A stretch of DNA of 64,000 nucleotides from Rugalucina vietnamica (lineage: Eukaryota; Mollusca; Bivalvia; Lucinida; Lucinidae): positions 16,389,851 to 16,453,850 of the forward strand of contig OZ024878.1 in NCBI GenBank assembly GCA_964017185.1, read 5' to 3'. Position numbers and translations under genes: made by a program. Below, piece by piece: positions 33,283-43,930 of this stretch. The notes under the pieces are model-generated. The model saw only the letters and a program-made list of their open reading frames with translations, was not told the DNA's origin and ran no database searches. Every line of letters starts with the position of its first letter. Positions within the stretch are counted from its first letter, which is position 1.

Positions 33283-33574
33283 GGCCTAAAATAAGATTTT
33301 GTTTGTTTGCAATTGCCTACCTACCCACTATTTTTCCTCCTACCCAAAAAATTTTATTGGGTTTCCTGGAGGAGTTTTTTTTTTTTTTAATGAATCTGCG
33401 CTTTGCAGCCCAGCTAAGGGCAATTTAGTAATATAATAAATTTCAGTCAACTTTTATAGGCACTGTTTAAATTGATTAAAATTCCTGTTGGACTTGAGCA
33501 CTGAGTTGCTTAATTACATTATTACGTGTTTATTGAACAAAATATATACTGAATACATGTATTTCCACGTGACC

Positions 33575-33605
<31 letters not shown>

Positions 33606-33673
33606 GACCTACCTACCCACACCTTCAAACCCGAGGTAGGCAATTGCAAACAAACAATTTTTTAAGTATGGCC
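33283..33673. mobile_element. GGCC-ended TIR element in the right foldback arm, TSD CCA
   Basis: Ends GGCCTAAAATAAGATTTTG and CAATTTTTTAAGTATGGCC, with inner inverted TTGTTTGCAATTGCC / GGCAATTGCAAACAA. Comparison with the uninterrupted left arm (inverse of GTATCGCTGGTGTGTGG) fixes the borders and the 3-bp TSD CCA. It carries CCTACCTACCCA motifs like 9427..10742 and A/T runs. PIF/Harbinger-like, non-autonomous. Confidence 0.85.
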
Positions 33674-34165
33674 CCAGCGATACACTGGCGATACACCTTA
33701 CATACAGTTGCCAATAAAAAGGCAATAATCAAAAACTAGAGTGTGTTCCGGTAATTACCGGTGTTTCGGGTGTGTTTTGGTAATTCTACGGACCGAAAAA
33801 TCGAACAAACCGGAAGTTTACATTTTGTCCCGCTGTAGATTGAAACATGGCGAAATGGATATTTTTATTTCAACATCTTTTGTATTGTTGCGAAACGCTG
33901 GATTTTCTTCATTTTGCTGTTGATATAGAGAAGGATGTTTGGTGTAACTGACGGCTAAGTGGCAACTTCAGGCGCAGCCTCTTAGTAATAATTTCCAGAA
34001 CACAACACAGGTGGGTGACATATTTTCGTAATGACGGATAAATACCATGTCCATAAATAGATTCTTGGACCCTAACAAACGGATCAGGGGCCAGTGGTCG
34101 CACTTCTTTGGTGTAACATGTTAGTGTATGGTAACACTAAATACCGAAAATAAATGAACAGGCAT

Positions 34166-34498
34166 CGGTCCCGATAGCGTAATGGTTAGAGCGTCCGCTT
34201 CGGAAGCGGGAGGCGCGGGTTCGAACCCGGGCCGCGTCATACCAAAGACGTTAAAAATGGTACCAGTGGCTACCTTGCTTGGCGCTCAGCATTCATAAGG
34301 CAAGCACTGGCTTCTCTTCTCTCAAAAAAAAAGATAACTTCAATGATGGGAATACAGTAAATATGTTAAGGTGATGGTTGGTGGCGGGCAGTGTAGTTCT
34401 ATCATTGGAGTCTGGTGATGGTAATACCCTTACTCGGGGTTAAAATGAGGTGCGCCGATAAGTCAACGGCGGAACACTACGAACATACATACATACAT
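34166..34498 (+). mobile_element. tRNA-derived SINE (tRNA-Pro-like head), copy 2
   Basis: The head has an A box (ATAGCGTAATGGTTAGAGCG), an anticodon arm GTCCGCTTCGGAAGCGGG with CGG in the loop (Pro-like) and a B box (GGGTTCGAACCCGG). Acceptor pairing is poor, so it is a SINE head. The body is shared with the minus-strand copy at 23740; the tail is GGTGCGCCGATAAGTCAACG then (ACAT)n. Confidence 0.85.
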
Positions 34499-35239
34499 CG
34501 CAAAGTGTTACCTCGATAGATCTAAATGGCAAAAACGTTAAGCAGATTATTTTTCACTAATTAAGTCATGCGCTGCACTAGACCATAGTTTTTGAGTCAG
34601 ACATTTATAAGTTAAGTGAACAAAAGTGAAAGCGCAACACATTTTCTCTATAGTCTTAAATATGACTTTTGGTCACTGAGTTTCATCTCGGATCCATAAT
34701 TGGATCCGAAGTTTCATTTTATGAGGGTCTCAATGGGGCACCTCTGAAATCGCTAATCAGTAAAATTTTGGGGAAAAAATCTTTAATCAGTAAAGTTTTG
34801 GCCAAGAAGAAAGGCTAATCAGTAAAATTTTGGCAAAAAATCGCTTAAACAGTAAAAAAGTTCGTCAAATCAGTAAAATAGCTTTAATGTGATGATGTTG
34901 AATTTTACAATAATTATGCTGGCATACATGTTATCAGGTTATTATCTTTTCTTTATCAATATAATAAAAGGAATTCCAGAATACGAAGAGAGAAAGCTAG
35001 CCTACTGCTTCATGTAAAATAGCATGGATGAAAATACGCAAATTATAATTATACACATGGAAAAAGTTAGGGAACTTCAAGACTTTTGGTTATTTGGAAG
35101 ATTTAGAAAAATATCGATTTTCCCGTTTTCTTGTGATACTGAAATTTTTATCACATGCCAAATTATATAAGTTCACAACATTTTGTCTCTGTGCTACCGA
35201 GGATAAAACCTTGCATTACTTTAAATTTCTAAATCAAAG

Positions 35240-35328
35240 ATGGCCGCATCCCGCCGCAGTTTATGTTTGATGTTTGCGCATCTAAGCCGTATAGATCTTT
35301 TAAAAACTTGCAAAGCCAGAATCAGAAT

Positions 35329-35361
<33 letters not shown>

Positions 35362-35506
35362 CGATGATGATGATGATGATGATGATGATGATACAGTGAT
35401 TCTTGGAGGGCGATTCGAACATGGCCATGCAGCAAAAGAGGCCAGAAAAAGAACGACTGGCACTGAGCCAGACCTGCAAGCAGAAAACAATAGAAGAACC
35501 ATGTGA
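35240..35506 (+). CDS. Hypothetical protein with a poly-Asp run from a GAT microsatellite
   Basis: 88 codons starting AAGATGGCC, a good start context: MAASRRSLCLMFAHLSRIDL, then a run of about 21 Asp encoded by (GAT)n, then a basic tail. A second frame (35403..35696, 97 aa, Lys/Glu/Gln-rich) overlaps its end. Either could be an exon of a gene carried by the surrounding TIR element, or both may be chance. No domain is recognised. Confidence 0.3.
35330..35392. repeat. (GAT)n microsatellite
   Basis: About 21 GAT units with one GAC. It makes the poly-Asp frame on the plus strand and poly-Ser and poly-Ile/His frames on the minus strand. Confidence 0.95.
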
Positions 35507-36215
35507 AAGACCAAATAAGCTCGTCAAAGACGAAGTGCATATAAATCGAATCAGCGTGATACTTCCTAAAGATAATAATATAAAATACCAGCAGCAGACC
35601 GAGGAAGAGGTGCAAAAAATGTGCGCAAATGAAGCACTTAAACTGAGCGCAGTTGATATAAGTATGAATAATGAGAGCAAACGAAATTTTTGCTGAAAAA
35701 ATACCCCAATTGTAATACTCGGCGCCGTTCCCTACCTTATTTCCATATTTAAATGTAGGCCCGCCTACTTTGATATTCACTTGTATTGGAGCTAATAATC
35801 CAAAAACTTCATAGGAAACAACAACAGAAAACCACACTACAATCTACCTAAACAGTAACCAGCTTACTGAAAAATTTCATACTTGTTGCATTTTAAATCG
35901 TCGACTAGAAGCAGGGACACAATAATTGTCATCAGCTCACATTACGACAAGAAAGCTGACTATAAATTTGAGTAGGAATGCACCCATTCTACGTCAGTTT
36001 CATCGAAATCGCTAACCGTTAAAATGAGTCAAGTCGCTAATCGGTAAATTTTTCCACCAAAAATCGCAAATCATTATTTTTTTTTCGTCGAAATCGCTAA
36101 TCATTAGCAGTGCTCAGATCGCTAACAGGTAAAAAATTCCTTCAAAAATCGCTAAGCATTAAAAATAATGGCCAAAAATCGCTAATCAGTAAACCCCATT
36201 TAGACCCTCTTTTAT

Positions 36216-37153
36216 TGCAAAATGTTTTATCACACATACGGTTTCTTTATTTAGCTATAATTTGCACTTGGATTCGTTTTTGTCGACGCGAAAAAAAAGT
36301 GTAACTGAACTCGCCGAAATTTGCGTATGAAATTTGCCGTGGACGATTCTAAGTGCTGCCGATGTAACGTGCTCATTTTGGCAGTTTCTGTCTCGCGTAC
36401 TTAATCTACTAAATTGACATGGTCATTAGACCTTGCTTGTTGAAATGCACTTAACACGGCTCTGTTCGCATGTACAGACATGAATCAGTGCAATTTATAT
36501 CCAAATAACGAAATAAATGCAATGCTTTACCATGGAATGAAATAGGAAACAGAAAATCAAGTCAGAACTTATGTGTAGCGTTTTCACTTTTATTCAGTAT
36601 ATATAAGAAACACGATACGCACAAGTTTGAAGTATTATAGTTCAAATATGTTACATGCGTTAAATTTTCTTACAGCTGTAAACCCCGGCCCTGTGACAGG
36701 GTTTTTTGACAGTGCTGTATTTTGATGGGCACGGAAAATGGTTAATCTACTCATTCATGTACATTTTATAAATTACATGTAATTCAAAACTTATCAGTGA
36801 AAGAAAGTAATCATACATGTAGTAATATATATGTTCACATGGCATTTGCGTTCTTTGACAGATAAAAATCGAACGTTATAAACCAAGCCAATTCGGTCTG
36901 GCAGTCGACCGTGACTATTCCACCGCTACCAACAAAGGTAACGCGAAGCTTAGGTCAGTGGAAAAACATACTCATCCACAAATCATGGTAGTTTAGTGTG
37001 CCTATAATTAGCTACCTTTACCCGTATCGCAAAATGGGTGACATGAACATAGTGCGCCGTCCTTCGGATCGGGACATTAAATTGAGACCCCCTGTGGAGG
37101 GACAGTCATCCCATGTGCAGGTTAAAAATTCCTACACAGGTTTATCCTCATGC
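36216..37153. other. Intergenic, nothing recognised
   Basis: AT-rich with no repeat borders found. The block before 37153 (ACAGGTTTATCCTCATGC) is the left part of a dispersed repeat also seen at 31215. Confidence 0.5.
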
Positions 37154-38114
37154 ATATAGCACACTGGTAAATGTAAAAGTACTGGAGCTAGTTGCAACGC
37201 ACTGGTGCAGATTAAATTACGAACTGGAGTAAGATTAAAATGGCGGAAAAGGTAAACAAAACTTGTACCTCTCCTCATTATCATTCCCTTATAAATTTGT
37301 GTGTGTGTTATTTGCTTTGTCACCTGGCACAGAGAAGGGCGGAAGCGTTGTAGTTTATGATTTTATCACGCAATATGTGATTCATTTCATGGATTAGAAG
37401 CCAAATCCGATACAGTTTTACCAACATCACTGGTGGCATGTGTTTTCGTGCCAAAATTGAGGGAAAAATGCATGTCTGAGCATAGTTGTTGTTATATTAT
37501 CATATATTTATGAATAAACATTCAAGAAACACTGTTTCCGATCGCCAATTTTTTTTCTAGGTACCGAAGCAAACGTTTTATTGAGGATTTTCTATTACAA
37601 CGCACTGGGAGCATTTTTTGAAGCATTTGTACAACGCACTGGTGGTTACACAAACTTGCTGATTTCACATAGACAAAACATCTAACTCGCCCAGAAGAAA
37701 AACAACATACATTATTTTAAAGCGGTCAATTATAAAAATCCTATGTAAAGTACAACATAAACTTGTCTTTACGAGTCAACATATCCTTTTTTATTGGTCA
37801 TGTTGTAAAGTGGTTATGTCTACTTTTATTTCTGTCCATTTTGCATCTGACCGGCTACCACTAGACGAACCTGTTCTGACCCTGATGTATATTTTTCGGC
37901 TAGTCATACTAACCTATGGGCATATGATGTATGGGGCTATCCTAACAAGCAAGACGTGAAACTCATGAACGTCTGATTGCATTCACATTGTTAATTCATT
38001 AAACGATGTTTCCATTTCAGTGAATAATAACAACGCCTCTGCTTAACCCTAGTAACAACCACAGCCCCTGATTTACATCCACGTCTACAAAAAAAAACCT
38101 CCAGAACTCAAAAG

Positions 38115-38303
38115 ATGCCTACGAGAAAAAAATCTAACCTCTCCTTAAATAGAACAAAGCAAAGAAAAAATCGGCCTCGGTTTGTGACACCGAAAAAGAG
38201 AATAATAGTAACAACTCTCAAAAAGACTGCAGCTTTTTCCACACCTTCCAAGTCCGGCCGTGTGTTCAAAAGGTTGCGAACCCCAGTCTTTATCAAGGGC
38301 TGA
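38115..38303 (+). CDS. Small Lys/Arg-rich open frame inside the long-TIR element
   Basis: 62 codons, about one third Lys/Arg, starting MPTRKKSNLSLNRTKQRKNR. It is the only frame in the element with a biased composition. No family is recognised; it may be a chance frame. Confidence 0.25.
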   Translation: MPTRKKSNLSLNRTKQRKNRPRFVTPKKRIIVTTLKKTAAFSTPSKSGRVFKRLRTPVFIKG

Positions 38304-38859
38304 CAGGAACAAAATGCATATATATGAAAGTCCTTGACTAAATATTTTAAATTCATAAAGCGTTAAAACTGTAACAGCCATATTACTCTTTTACACTTCG
38401 ATACTTCGTACCACTTCCATGTGATGCAACGAAACACCCATGGAGCTACACTGTACATCTGTGCGACCGGTTTCAGAGAATATGTATAAATAATATTTAA
38501 TTATAAGTAAAGCCGGGAAGTAAAGCAATCAAAGCATCTGCAGACCAACCAAAAAGCCACCAATTGGCCCCAAAAATATGAATACTTGTAAGCATTAATA
38601 AAACAAGGCACAGTCTTCGCCATATCCAGTTAAATAAAGTCCTTAAACCTTAGATGGGCCTATTTGAAAACTAAGACATAATGCATTTGTACCTTTTTTC
38701 TGGTTGATCTGGGTGCTCAGGTTGATGGACAAGGACTTAGTAGGATGATGAGGATAAATGTTTTGCTAGTTCTGAAAATATGGGAAGTAAAGCGAGAAAA
38801 TGTCTCAAAATTATGTCCGAGAACCTCAGACCACACATTATATAGCTAAACAGGTTGTA

Positions 38860-38975
38860 CAGGGATAGACATTTTTTCTTCTTATTTTTGCTTGACACAT
38901 AGATTGTGTGTACTCTAAGAATCGTCTCTGACGTGTTTTGTTTAAGCAAGATGAGAACAAAAATCAAATTTTAAA
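38860..38975. mobile_element. Fragment of the GATTGTGGGTAC foldback MITE
   Basis: TTTCTTCTTATTTTTGCTTG..ACATAGATTGTGTGTAC and a reverse part match the family middle. It lies inside the long-TIR element. Confidence 0.5.
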
Positions 38976-40035
38976 CTAACAGCCTTGTAAGTCTTTGCAT
39001 AATAGATAGGGTAATGAAAACACAGCTGTTGTCAATGTCATCAATGTATGATAATTTAGTGTTACGGCCTTTTTTTAAATGAACACTGTAAAATAATGTC
39101 TCTATTTTTCTGGACGAGTTAAACGCAACCCTGAAGCAAGTTTGTGTAACCACCAGTGCGTTGTACAAATGCTTCAAAAAATGCTCCCGGTGCGTTGTAA
39201 TAGAAAATACTCAATAAATTGAATAAAACGTTTGATTCGATACCAAGAAAAAAAATGACGATCGGAAATCGTGTTTCTTGAATGTTTATTCATAAATATA
39301 TGATAATATAACAAAAATATGCTCAGACATGCATTTTTCCCTCAATTTTGGCACGAAAACACATGCCACCAGTCATGTTGGTAAAACTGTATCGGATTTG
39401 GCTTCTAACCCATGAAATAAATCACATATTGCGTGATAAAATCATAAACTACAACGCTTCCACCCTTCTCTGCGCCAGGTGACATGGCAAATAACACACG
39501 CACAAATTTATAAGGGAATGATAATGAAGAGAGGTACAAGTTTTGTTTACCTTTTCCGACATTTTAATCTTACTCCAGTTCGTAATTTAATCTGCACCAG
39601 TGCGTTGCAACTAGCTCCAGTACTTTTACATTTACCAGTGTGATATAGGATCATCTAACAAACACGCCGGAGTGTACAATTATGCCTCCTAAGAATAATC
39701 AGAAACTGATGGATGGGAGTAACAAGAGAGAAAAGCAAAACATTTGCATATTTTACCATGACTCTCAAACGTTCTAGCAAACGCGCGCACGGTATTACAT
39801 AAATGACCTCACTGGCCGATATACAATGCCCCAACCTAAGCCGTTCTATCGCAAGACCAGACTTTTTTAGGCATGTCATCTGCAGTCTAAGGCACATTAT
39901 GTCACAAAGCAACGAAACCCATTTGTTATAATCATTTCGCCTTGACTTCTTTCTTACATGTATCTGGTCTCAGGTATCAGAATTATTCAGTGTGGTTGGC
40001 CCATATTACGAAAATTTGCCCATACAATTTATAAA

Positions 40036-40270
40036 GATTTATTTCAGCTGTAAAAATTGATAAATTCGCTGGGAAAAGTTTAATATTTTTCTTGTTTTTG
40101 CTCAAAACATAGATTGTGGGTACCTCGGTGAGCTGGTTCTAACGAGTACCCACAATATGTATGTTATTAATCAAAAATAAGAAAAATAGATATACCCCTG
40201 CATGCCCCAGTTTTGTTATATAAAAGTGGGGTTTAAGGGGATATACATTTCACGGACATGTTATCCTGAG
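40036..40270 (-). mobile_element. Foldback MITE with GATTGTGGGTAC core
   Basis: It runs from ATTTATTTCAGCTGTAAAAATTG to the family terminus CACGGACATGTTATCCTGA. The inner pair is ACATAGATTGTGGGTACC and GAGTACCCACAATATGTATG. ACTGGGG-type and GTGGGGTTTAAGGGG blocks are as in the other copies. Confidence 0.75.
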
Positions 40271-40695
40271 GGCAGCGGAAGAACTTCCAAAGATTCCTGC
40301 AAAAGAACTACTGAAGTTTATACTTAAACAACAGGAGTACGTGGTGCCTCTAAAATATTTTAGTCTCAGTTTAATTTTCAATTATATCAAAAGTCCTTTG
40401 TCGCAAGCAGCAACATGTACATGCATATATACGTTCATCTAGTCTTCGAACTCCGGATTTCCCGAAAGAAGAAGAAAACGGGCATATTTGCATTGTCATC
40501 CTCTGTTTCTTAGCGGGATAAAAGATTTACTACGTGTTGAATTGATTAACTAACTAGACGGTCTAAACCATAATTTTCTTTAAACTAGCCAAGTCTTGAG
40601 AAACAGCATATGCTGAAAAAAAAAACCGGATCCAACAGTTTCAGTCTAAGAGTGTAGACTCTTGCCGGGAACGCTTTACCCGAACATGTAGTCAT

Positions 40696-40714
40696 GGGGG
40701 GGGGGGGGGGGGGG
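40696..40714. repeat. 19-base G run
   Basis: An uninterrupted G run between GTCAT and CGTCAT; the length may be unreliable. Confidence 0.85.
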
Positions 40715-40985
40715 CGTCATGGCACCCTCCCTGAACTGCTTCAAATCACGGTTAAATGTGTTTTGGAAAAACCACTCGTATAAGTTTAGTCCCTGGTGCT
40801 GCAGTCCCGGAACAAAACCAAGGGACTACTACACGGATGCACCTACAGAGGCTGTCTAGCTGATCTTGGTGTCGAGGATATGAGTTTTATGTGAGTTATA
40901 ATTTTGCATAGGTCCCAAGTTTGTCCGGGTCATAGATCAAGTCAATAAATATTTCAAGTCACATCTCTGAATCTGATTTCCAGTA

Positions 40986-41222
40986 AGATGCGACATTTGG
41001 TCTAAAAATTCTTATTTTTTCTTAACTTTTTTTTAGACCAAATGTCGCACCCACTAGATTTTTTAGACGAACTGTCCGTTAGACGAAATGTCCTTTAGAC
41101 CAAATGTCCATTAGACCAAATGTCCTTTAGACGAAATGTCCTTTAGACGAAATGTCTTTTAGACGAAATGTCCTTTAGACGAAATGGCTTTTAGACGAAA
41201 TGGTTTTAGACGAAATGTCCTG
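40986..41222. repeat. 16-bp tandem repeat TTAGACGAAATGTCCT with an inverted lead copy
   Basis: From 41033 about ten units of TAGAC[GC][AC]AATGTCCTT follow each other, 16 bp each. Just before them, at 40990, the unit occurs inverted (GCGACATTTGGTCTAAAA), facing TTTTAGACCAAATGTCGCAC across an AT-rich loop. The array ends 256 bp before the TRIM-like start codon. Confidence 0.85.
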
Positions 41223-41477
41223 CACCCCATAGATCTATTACATAAATCGTGTGGCAGTCGACGTTGATATTGGGACATTGATGCTGACTGCCTATTTCAA
41301 CATAAATGTCAAAACCAAAAATATCAGAAATACCCGAGTTCTCATGTTATGGGAGTATCCGGGTCATTGACGTCGATACCGAGTTATACAAAAACTACAC
41401 GTGTACATTCTACTATTGCACCGGTTGCGGTTTCTACTTTCGGTTTCGATTTCTCCACGTGAATATCAAGGGTTGAA

Positions 41478-43586
41478 ATGGCAACTGCCTTGGACAATGA
41501 AGAAAAACCAAACTGTGCGATATGCATTCAGATATACACAGAGCCACGACAACTTCCAGGCTGCTCACATTCTTTTTGCGAAAACTGTATTGTTAAACTA
41601 ATTCTGGACTTGAAACAGAACGAAAAACTTGGCAGTGAATTTGAGTGCCCAGTTTGTAAACTGCCAAGCAGTTCTCCTGGACCTGAAGATTCCGTACATC
41701 GATGGGTCACAACATTAAAAGTAAATGAGGATATCAAAGCAAGATGTGCAGAAGAAATAAAGACTGAAGATGTGCCTGATGTATCAAAGTGTTGCAGCCA
41801 TTGCCTTTCTTGTGAAAAGACGGTATCGGCGAACAAATTTTGCTGGTCATGTCAAAAGTATTACTGTGGCTCGTGTTCAGAGGCACTTCATGCTTTTGCT
41901 GTGAATCAGGGACATACTGTCATTGACTGCTTTGAAAATGGAGATACTGGCAAATTTGAAGATGATCTGCAACTGCTGAATAAATTTGTCACCTGTTCTG
42001 AACATCCAAAAGAGTTTGTCACATTCTATTGCCAAGATGAGAAGAAGTTTTGCTGCGTTACTTGTTCTGTGGATTTTCATAAATCATGTAAATATGTAAA
42101 ACCCATTGCCAATTTTTCAGAACAGTCCAGTATTCCAACACTTTCTGCTAATATCCTGGACTTGACTGACAAGTTGCTGAAACACATTGACAGTGTTATT
42201 AAAGCTGTTAAAGGAAACAATGATGACAACAAGACCAAAGCAGAGCAACTGGGAGTGAAGTTCGAAGAAATGAAACAAAAAGTCATAAAGCTTTTAGACA
42301 CAATGGAATCTAACTTGAACGATGAAAGGAAGGCTGCTGTCAAAAATGCTGCTGTAAAAAATCAGGATGAAATTGATAATCTTGAATATTTAAAGCAAAA
42401 GCTTAAAACTGTTCCTCGCCTGCTTGAACAAGTTGAAAAATTCACTTCAGTTGATCAGGCACTTGTCTGTGTCCTTGAAATAGAGCATTCTGTTGAAGAT
42501 ATTGAAAAAAAGATCATAGAAAAGGGTGGCATGGTGAAAACGTTTGGGCTTGAACTAAACACAACTGACATTTTTGAAACTATCCAGAATTTGGGTCCAA
42601 ACGAAACTGCAAAACTTGCATCAGTAACCCAGCCAGAAGCTTGTATTGTTGTACCTGTCTATGAAGATAGACCTTTTTTAAGGAACTGTAAGATAGAGAA
42701 AACAGGTGCTTACAAGGTTAAATTTAAGACTGACAAGACAAACACACCTACTTTTGGAGGACTACTTTTTCTACCACAAAATAAATTTCTTCTTGTGGAT
42801 AGCTTTCATGGATTTTTATACATTGTAGATGAAAGATTTGATATATCAAAGCAATGGGTAAATTTCTATAGAAAGACTGATCCAGATAATTCATTCAGTA
42901 ATGAAAGGCATGCTGTATACTTTGAAAGTGGTGTCATTGTTCTTAGCTTAAATTCTTACGGCAGATTATTGCTACTGTCAGCAGATGGGAGTTTTACAAA
43001 CAAAGGTGAGATATTTTGTGAGTATCAGCCAAAAGCTATTTGCGGCCTTAGGAGTGGGGACATAGCTATAGCATGGAACAACCCAGTTGCCTTCGGAATC
43101 ATATCTAGTTCTACCTGGAACACCTGTGGTAGGGTATACAGTATGAACGGGGCTCTGCAGTATTGTGAAAAGATTTATTTTACTAAAGATACATCTGGAA
43201 GGCAGTTACAGTCATTTCAGTATATGGCTGTTGATGAAGCACGTGGGCACATTATTCAACCATGCAGTGTTGAGAAAGCTGTGTTTTGCTTTGACTTTGA
43301 TGGTAAACCAATATTCCGTTATAGTCACAATGTTCTTAAGGATCCAAAAGGTGTGGCTGTAGATACTGAAGGAAATGTATACATCTGTGAATTTAGCTTT
43401 AATTGTATTCATATAGTTTCTCCTGATGGCATAGGGATTACCATAATAGGGAAAGGTCAGGGATGCCCTTTCAGACCACTTGCTATTGCATATAACAAAA
43501 ATAACAATGTATTTGCTGTCACTGAAGATGGGGATGACAAAGGATGGGACAGAGTAACTTTCTTTACAGTTAAGAAACTGAAATGA
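41478..43586 (+). CDS. TRIM-like RING/B-box protein, single exon, 702 aa
   Basis: The protein starts MATALDNEEKPNC (context GAAATGG) and is open for 702 codons without an intron. It has a C3HC4 RING finger (C13, C16, C29, H31, C34, C37, C57, C60), a B-box1 (C109, C112, C122, C125, C130, C133, H138, H146), a B-box2 (C173, H176, C185, C193, C196, H201, C204) and a coiled coil at about 225-355 rich in Lys/Glu (AAVKNAAVKN is a small tandem duplication). The last ~300 residues have beta-propeller-like repeats (GGLLFLPQNKFLLVDS, GVAVDTEGNVYICEF, with a spacing near that of NHL blades). TRIM proteins of this layout are E3 ubiquitin ligases in the cytoplasm; the substrate is unknown. Intronless RING/B-box genes are expanded in bivalves and often linked to immunity, so an innate immune role is inference. 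It has no neighbours of its own family in this window. Confidence 0.93.
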   Translation: MATALDNEEKPNCAICIQIYTEPRQLPGCSHSFCENCIVKLILDLKQNEKLGSEFECPVCKLPSSSPGPEDSVHRWVTTLKVNEDIKARCAEEIKTEDVPDVSKCCSHCLSCEKTVSANKFCWSCQKYYCGSCSEALHAFAVNQGHTVIDCFENGDTGKFEDDLQLLNKFVTCSEHPKEFVTFYCQDEKKFCCVTCSVDFHKSCKYVKPIANFSEQSSIPTLSANILDLTDKLLKHIDSVIKAVKGNNDDNKTKAEQLGVKFEEMKQKVIKLLDTMESNLNDERKAAVKNAAVKNQDEIDNLEYLKQKLKTVPRLLEQVEKFTSVDQALVCVLEIEHSVEDIEKKIIEKGGMVKTFGLELNTTDIFETIQNLGPNETAKLASVTQPEACIVVPVYEDRPFLRNCKIEKTGAYKVKFKTDKTNTPTFGGLLFLPQNKFLLVDSFHGFLYIVDERFDISKQWVNFYRKTDPDNSFSNERHAVYFESGVIVLSLNSYGRLLLLSADGSFTNKGEIFCEYQPKAICGLRSGDIAIAWNNPVAFGIISSSTWNTCGRVYSMNGALQYCEKIYFTKDTSGRQLQSFQYMAVDEARGHIIQPCSVEKAVFCFDFDGKPIFRYSHNVLKDPKGVAVDTEGNVYICEFSFNCIHIVSPDGIGITIIGKGQGCPFRPLAIAYNKNNNVFAVTEDGDDKGWDRVTFFTVKKLK

Positions 43587-43729
43587 ACAGGGACTTTATA
43601 CATTATAGTGTGCCTACAGACATAATCAATACAGTTGAACAAGTATTTCATAACTAAACAATAATTATAATATGTTCCAGAGGTGTATGTTTGCAGTTGA
43701 TAAACCATCTTTACATGTTTTTGTATGGG

Positions 43730-43930
43730 GTTTAGTGGCAGTGGCCTGGTGGTTAGGGTGTCAGACTTGTGATTAAGCAGTCTGGAGTTTTAACCCCCGC
43801 AGCTGATTTGTGTACTTGAGCAAGACATTTTCTAGCAGGAACTTAGGCTAAAATTCTCTACTAAGAGACAACAGCAGCGAACTATATATATTATATATCC
43901 AGTCCTTTGGTGGGGACTATCAATTTGTTA
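43730..43930 (+). mobile_element. tRNA-derived SINE with GAGCAAGACA body
   Basis: The A box (GTGGCCTGGTGGTTAGGGTG) and a weak B box (GGAGTTTTAACCCCC) are followed by ACTTGAGCAAGACATTTTCT and CAGGAACTTAG. The same body is on the minus strand at 60280 and on the plus strand at 49735, with a fragment near 47345. Confidence 0.75.

Larger units (their letters stand above)
31536..34096. mobile_element. Giant foldback element with 8-bp TSD GTCGCACT
   Basis: The arms 31536..32062 and 33183..34096 are inverted copies, nearly identical outside one insert, beginning CACTGGCCCCTGATCCG. The flanks GTCGCACT (31528-31535 and 34097-34104) are an exact 8-bp TSD. The spacer holds a LINE endonuclease fragment, an A run and an older repeat. 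The right arm carries a 391-bp insert (33283..33673). An 8-bp TSD fits hAT; the ends are not a standard hAT end. Matching 60-codon frames on each arm are inverted twins, not genes. Confidence 0.9.
34723..36209. mobile_element. TIR element with 6-bp TSD TTTTAT and internal AATCGCTAATCAGTAAA repeats
   Basis: Ends GAGGGTCTCAATGGGG and CCCCATTTAGACCCTC, with TTTTAT on both sides (34717-34722 and 36210-36215). Just inside each end lie clusters of direct AATCGCTAATCAGTAAAATTTTGG-like units (34745-34880 and 36000-36190). The middle holds a GAT microsatellite within open frames. No known transposase. Confidence 0.8.
37160..39642. mobile_element. Long-TIR element, 6-bp TSD ATATAG (Polinton-like remnant or unclassified foldback)
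   Basis: Inverted arms of about 500 bp (37160..37660 and 39135..39642) begin CACACTGGTAAATGTAAAAG. The 6-bp flanks ATATAG (37154-37159 and 39643-39648) are identical. Long TIRs with a 6-bp TSD are features of Polinton/Maverick elements, but no polymerase, integrase or capsid gene is seen in the 1.5-kb interior, so the family is unproven. Contents: one small basic open frame (38115..38303) and a foldback-MITE fragment (38860..38975). The arms remain similar, so the insertion is not very old. It is not a whole Polinton. Confidence 0.8.

Noticed and set aside
31709-33923. Repeated 60-aa frames (MCSGNYRCFGC...) on both strands
   Set aside because: They are the two inverted arms of one foldback element read outward; no domain or splice context.
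34166-34240. Functional tRNA-Pro gene
   Set aside because: The anticodon arm is good, but acceptor and T stems do not pair, and a SINE body shared with 23740..24012 follows.
35221-35837. Minus-strand poly-Ser, poly-Ile and poly-His frames
   Set aside because: They are shadow readings of the (GAT)n tract at 35330..35392.
37160-39642. LTR retrotransposon
   Set aside because: The 500-bp terminal repeats are inverted, not direct, and no reverse transcriptase is inside.
41033-41222. CRISPR-like direct repeats
   Set aside because: 16-bp units run head to tail without unique spacers, in a eukaryotic context; it is a minisatellite.
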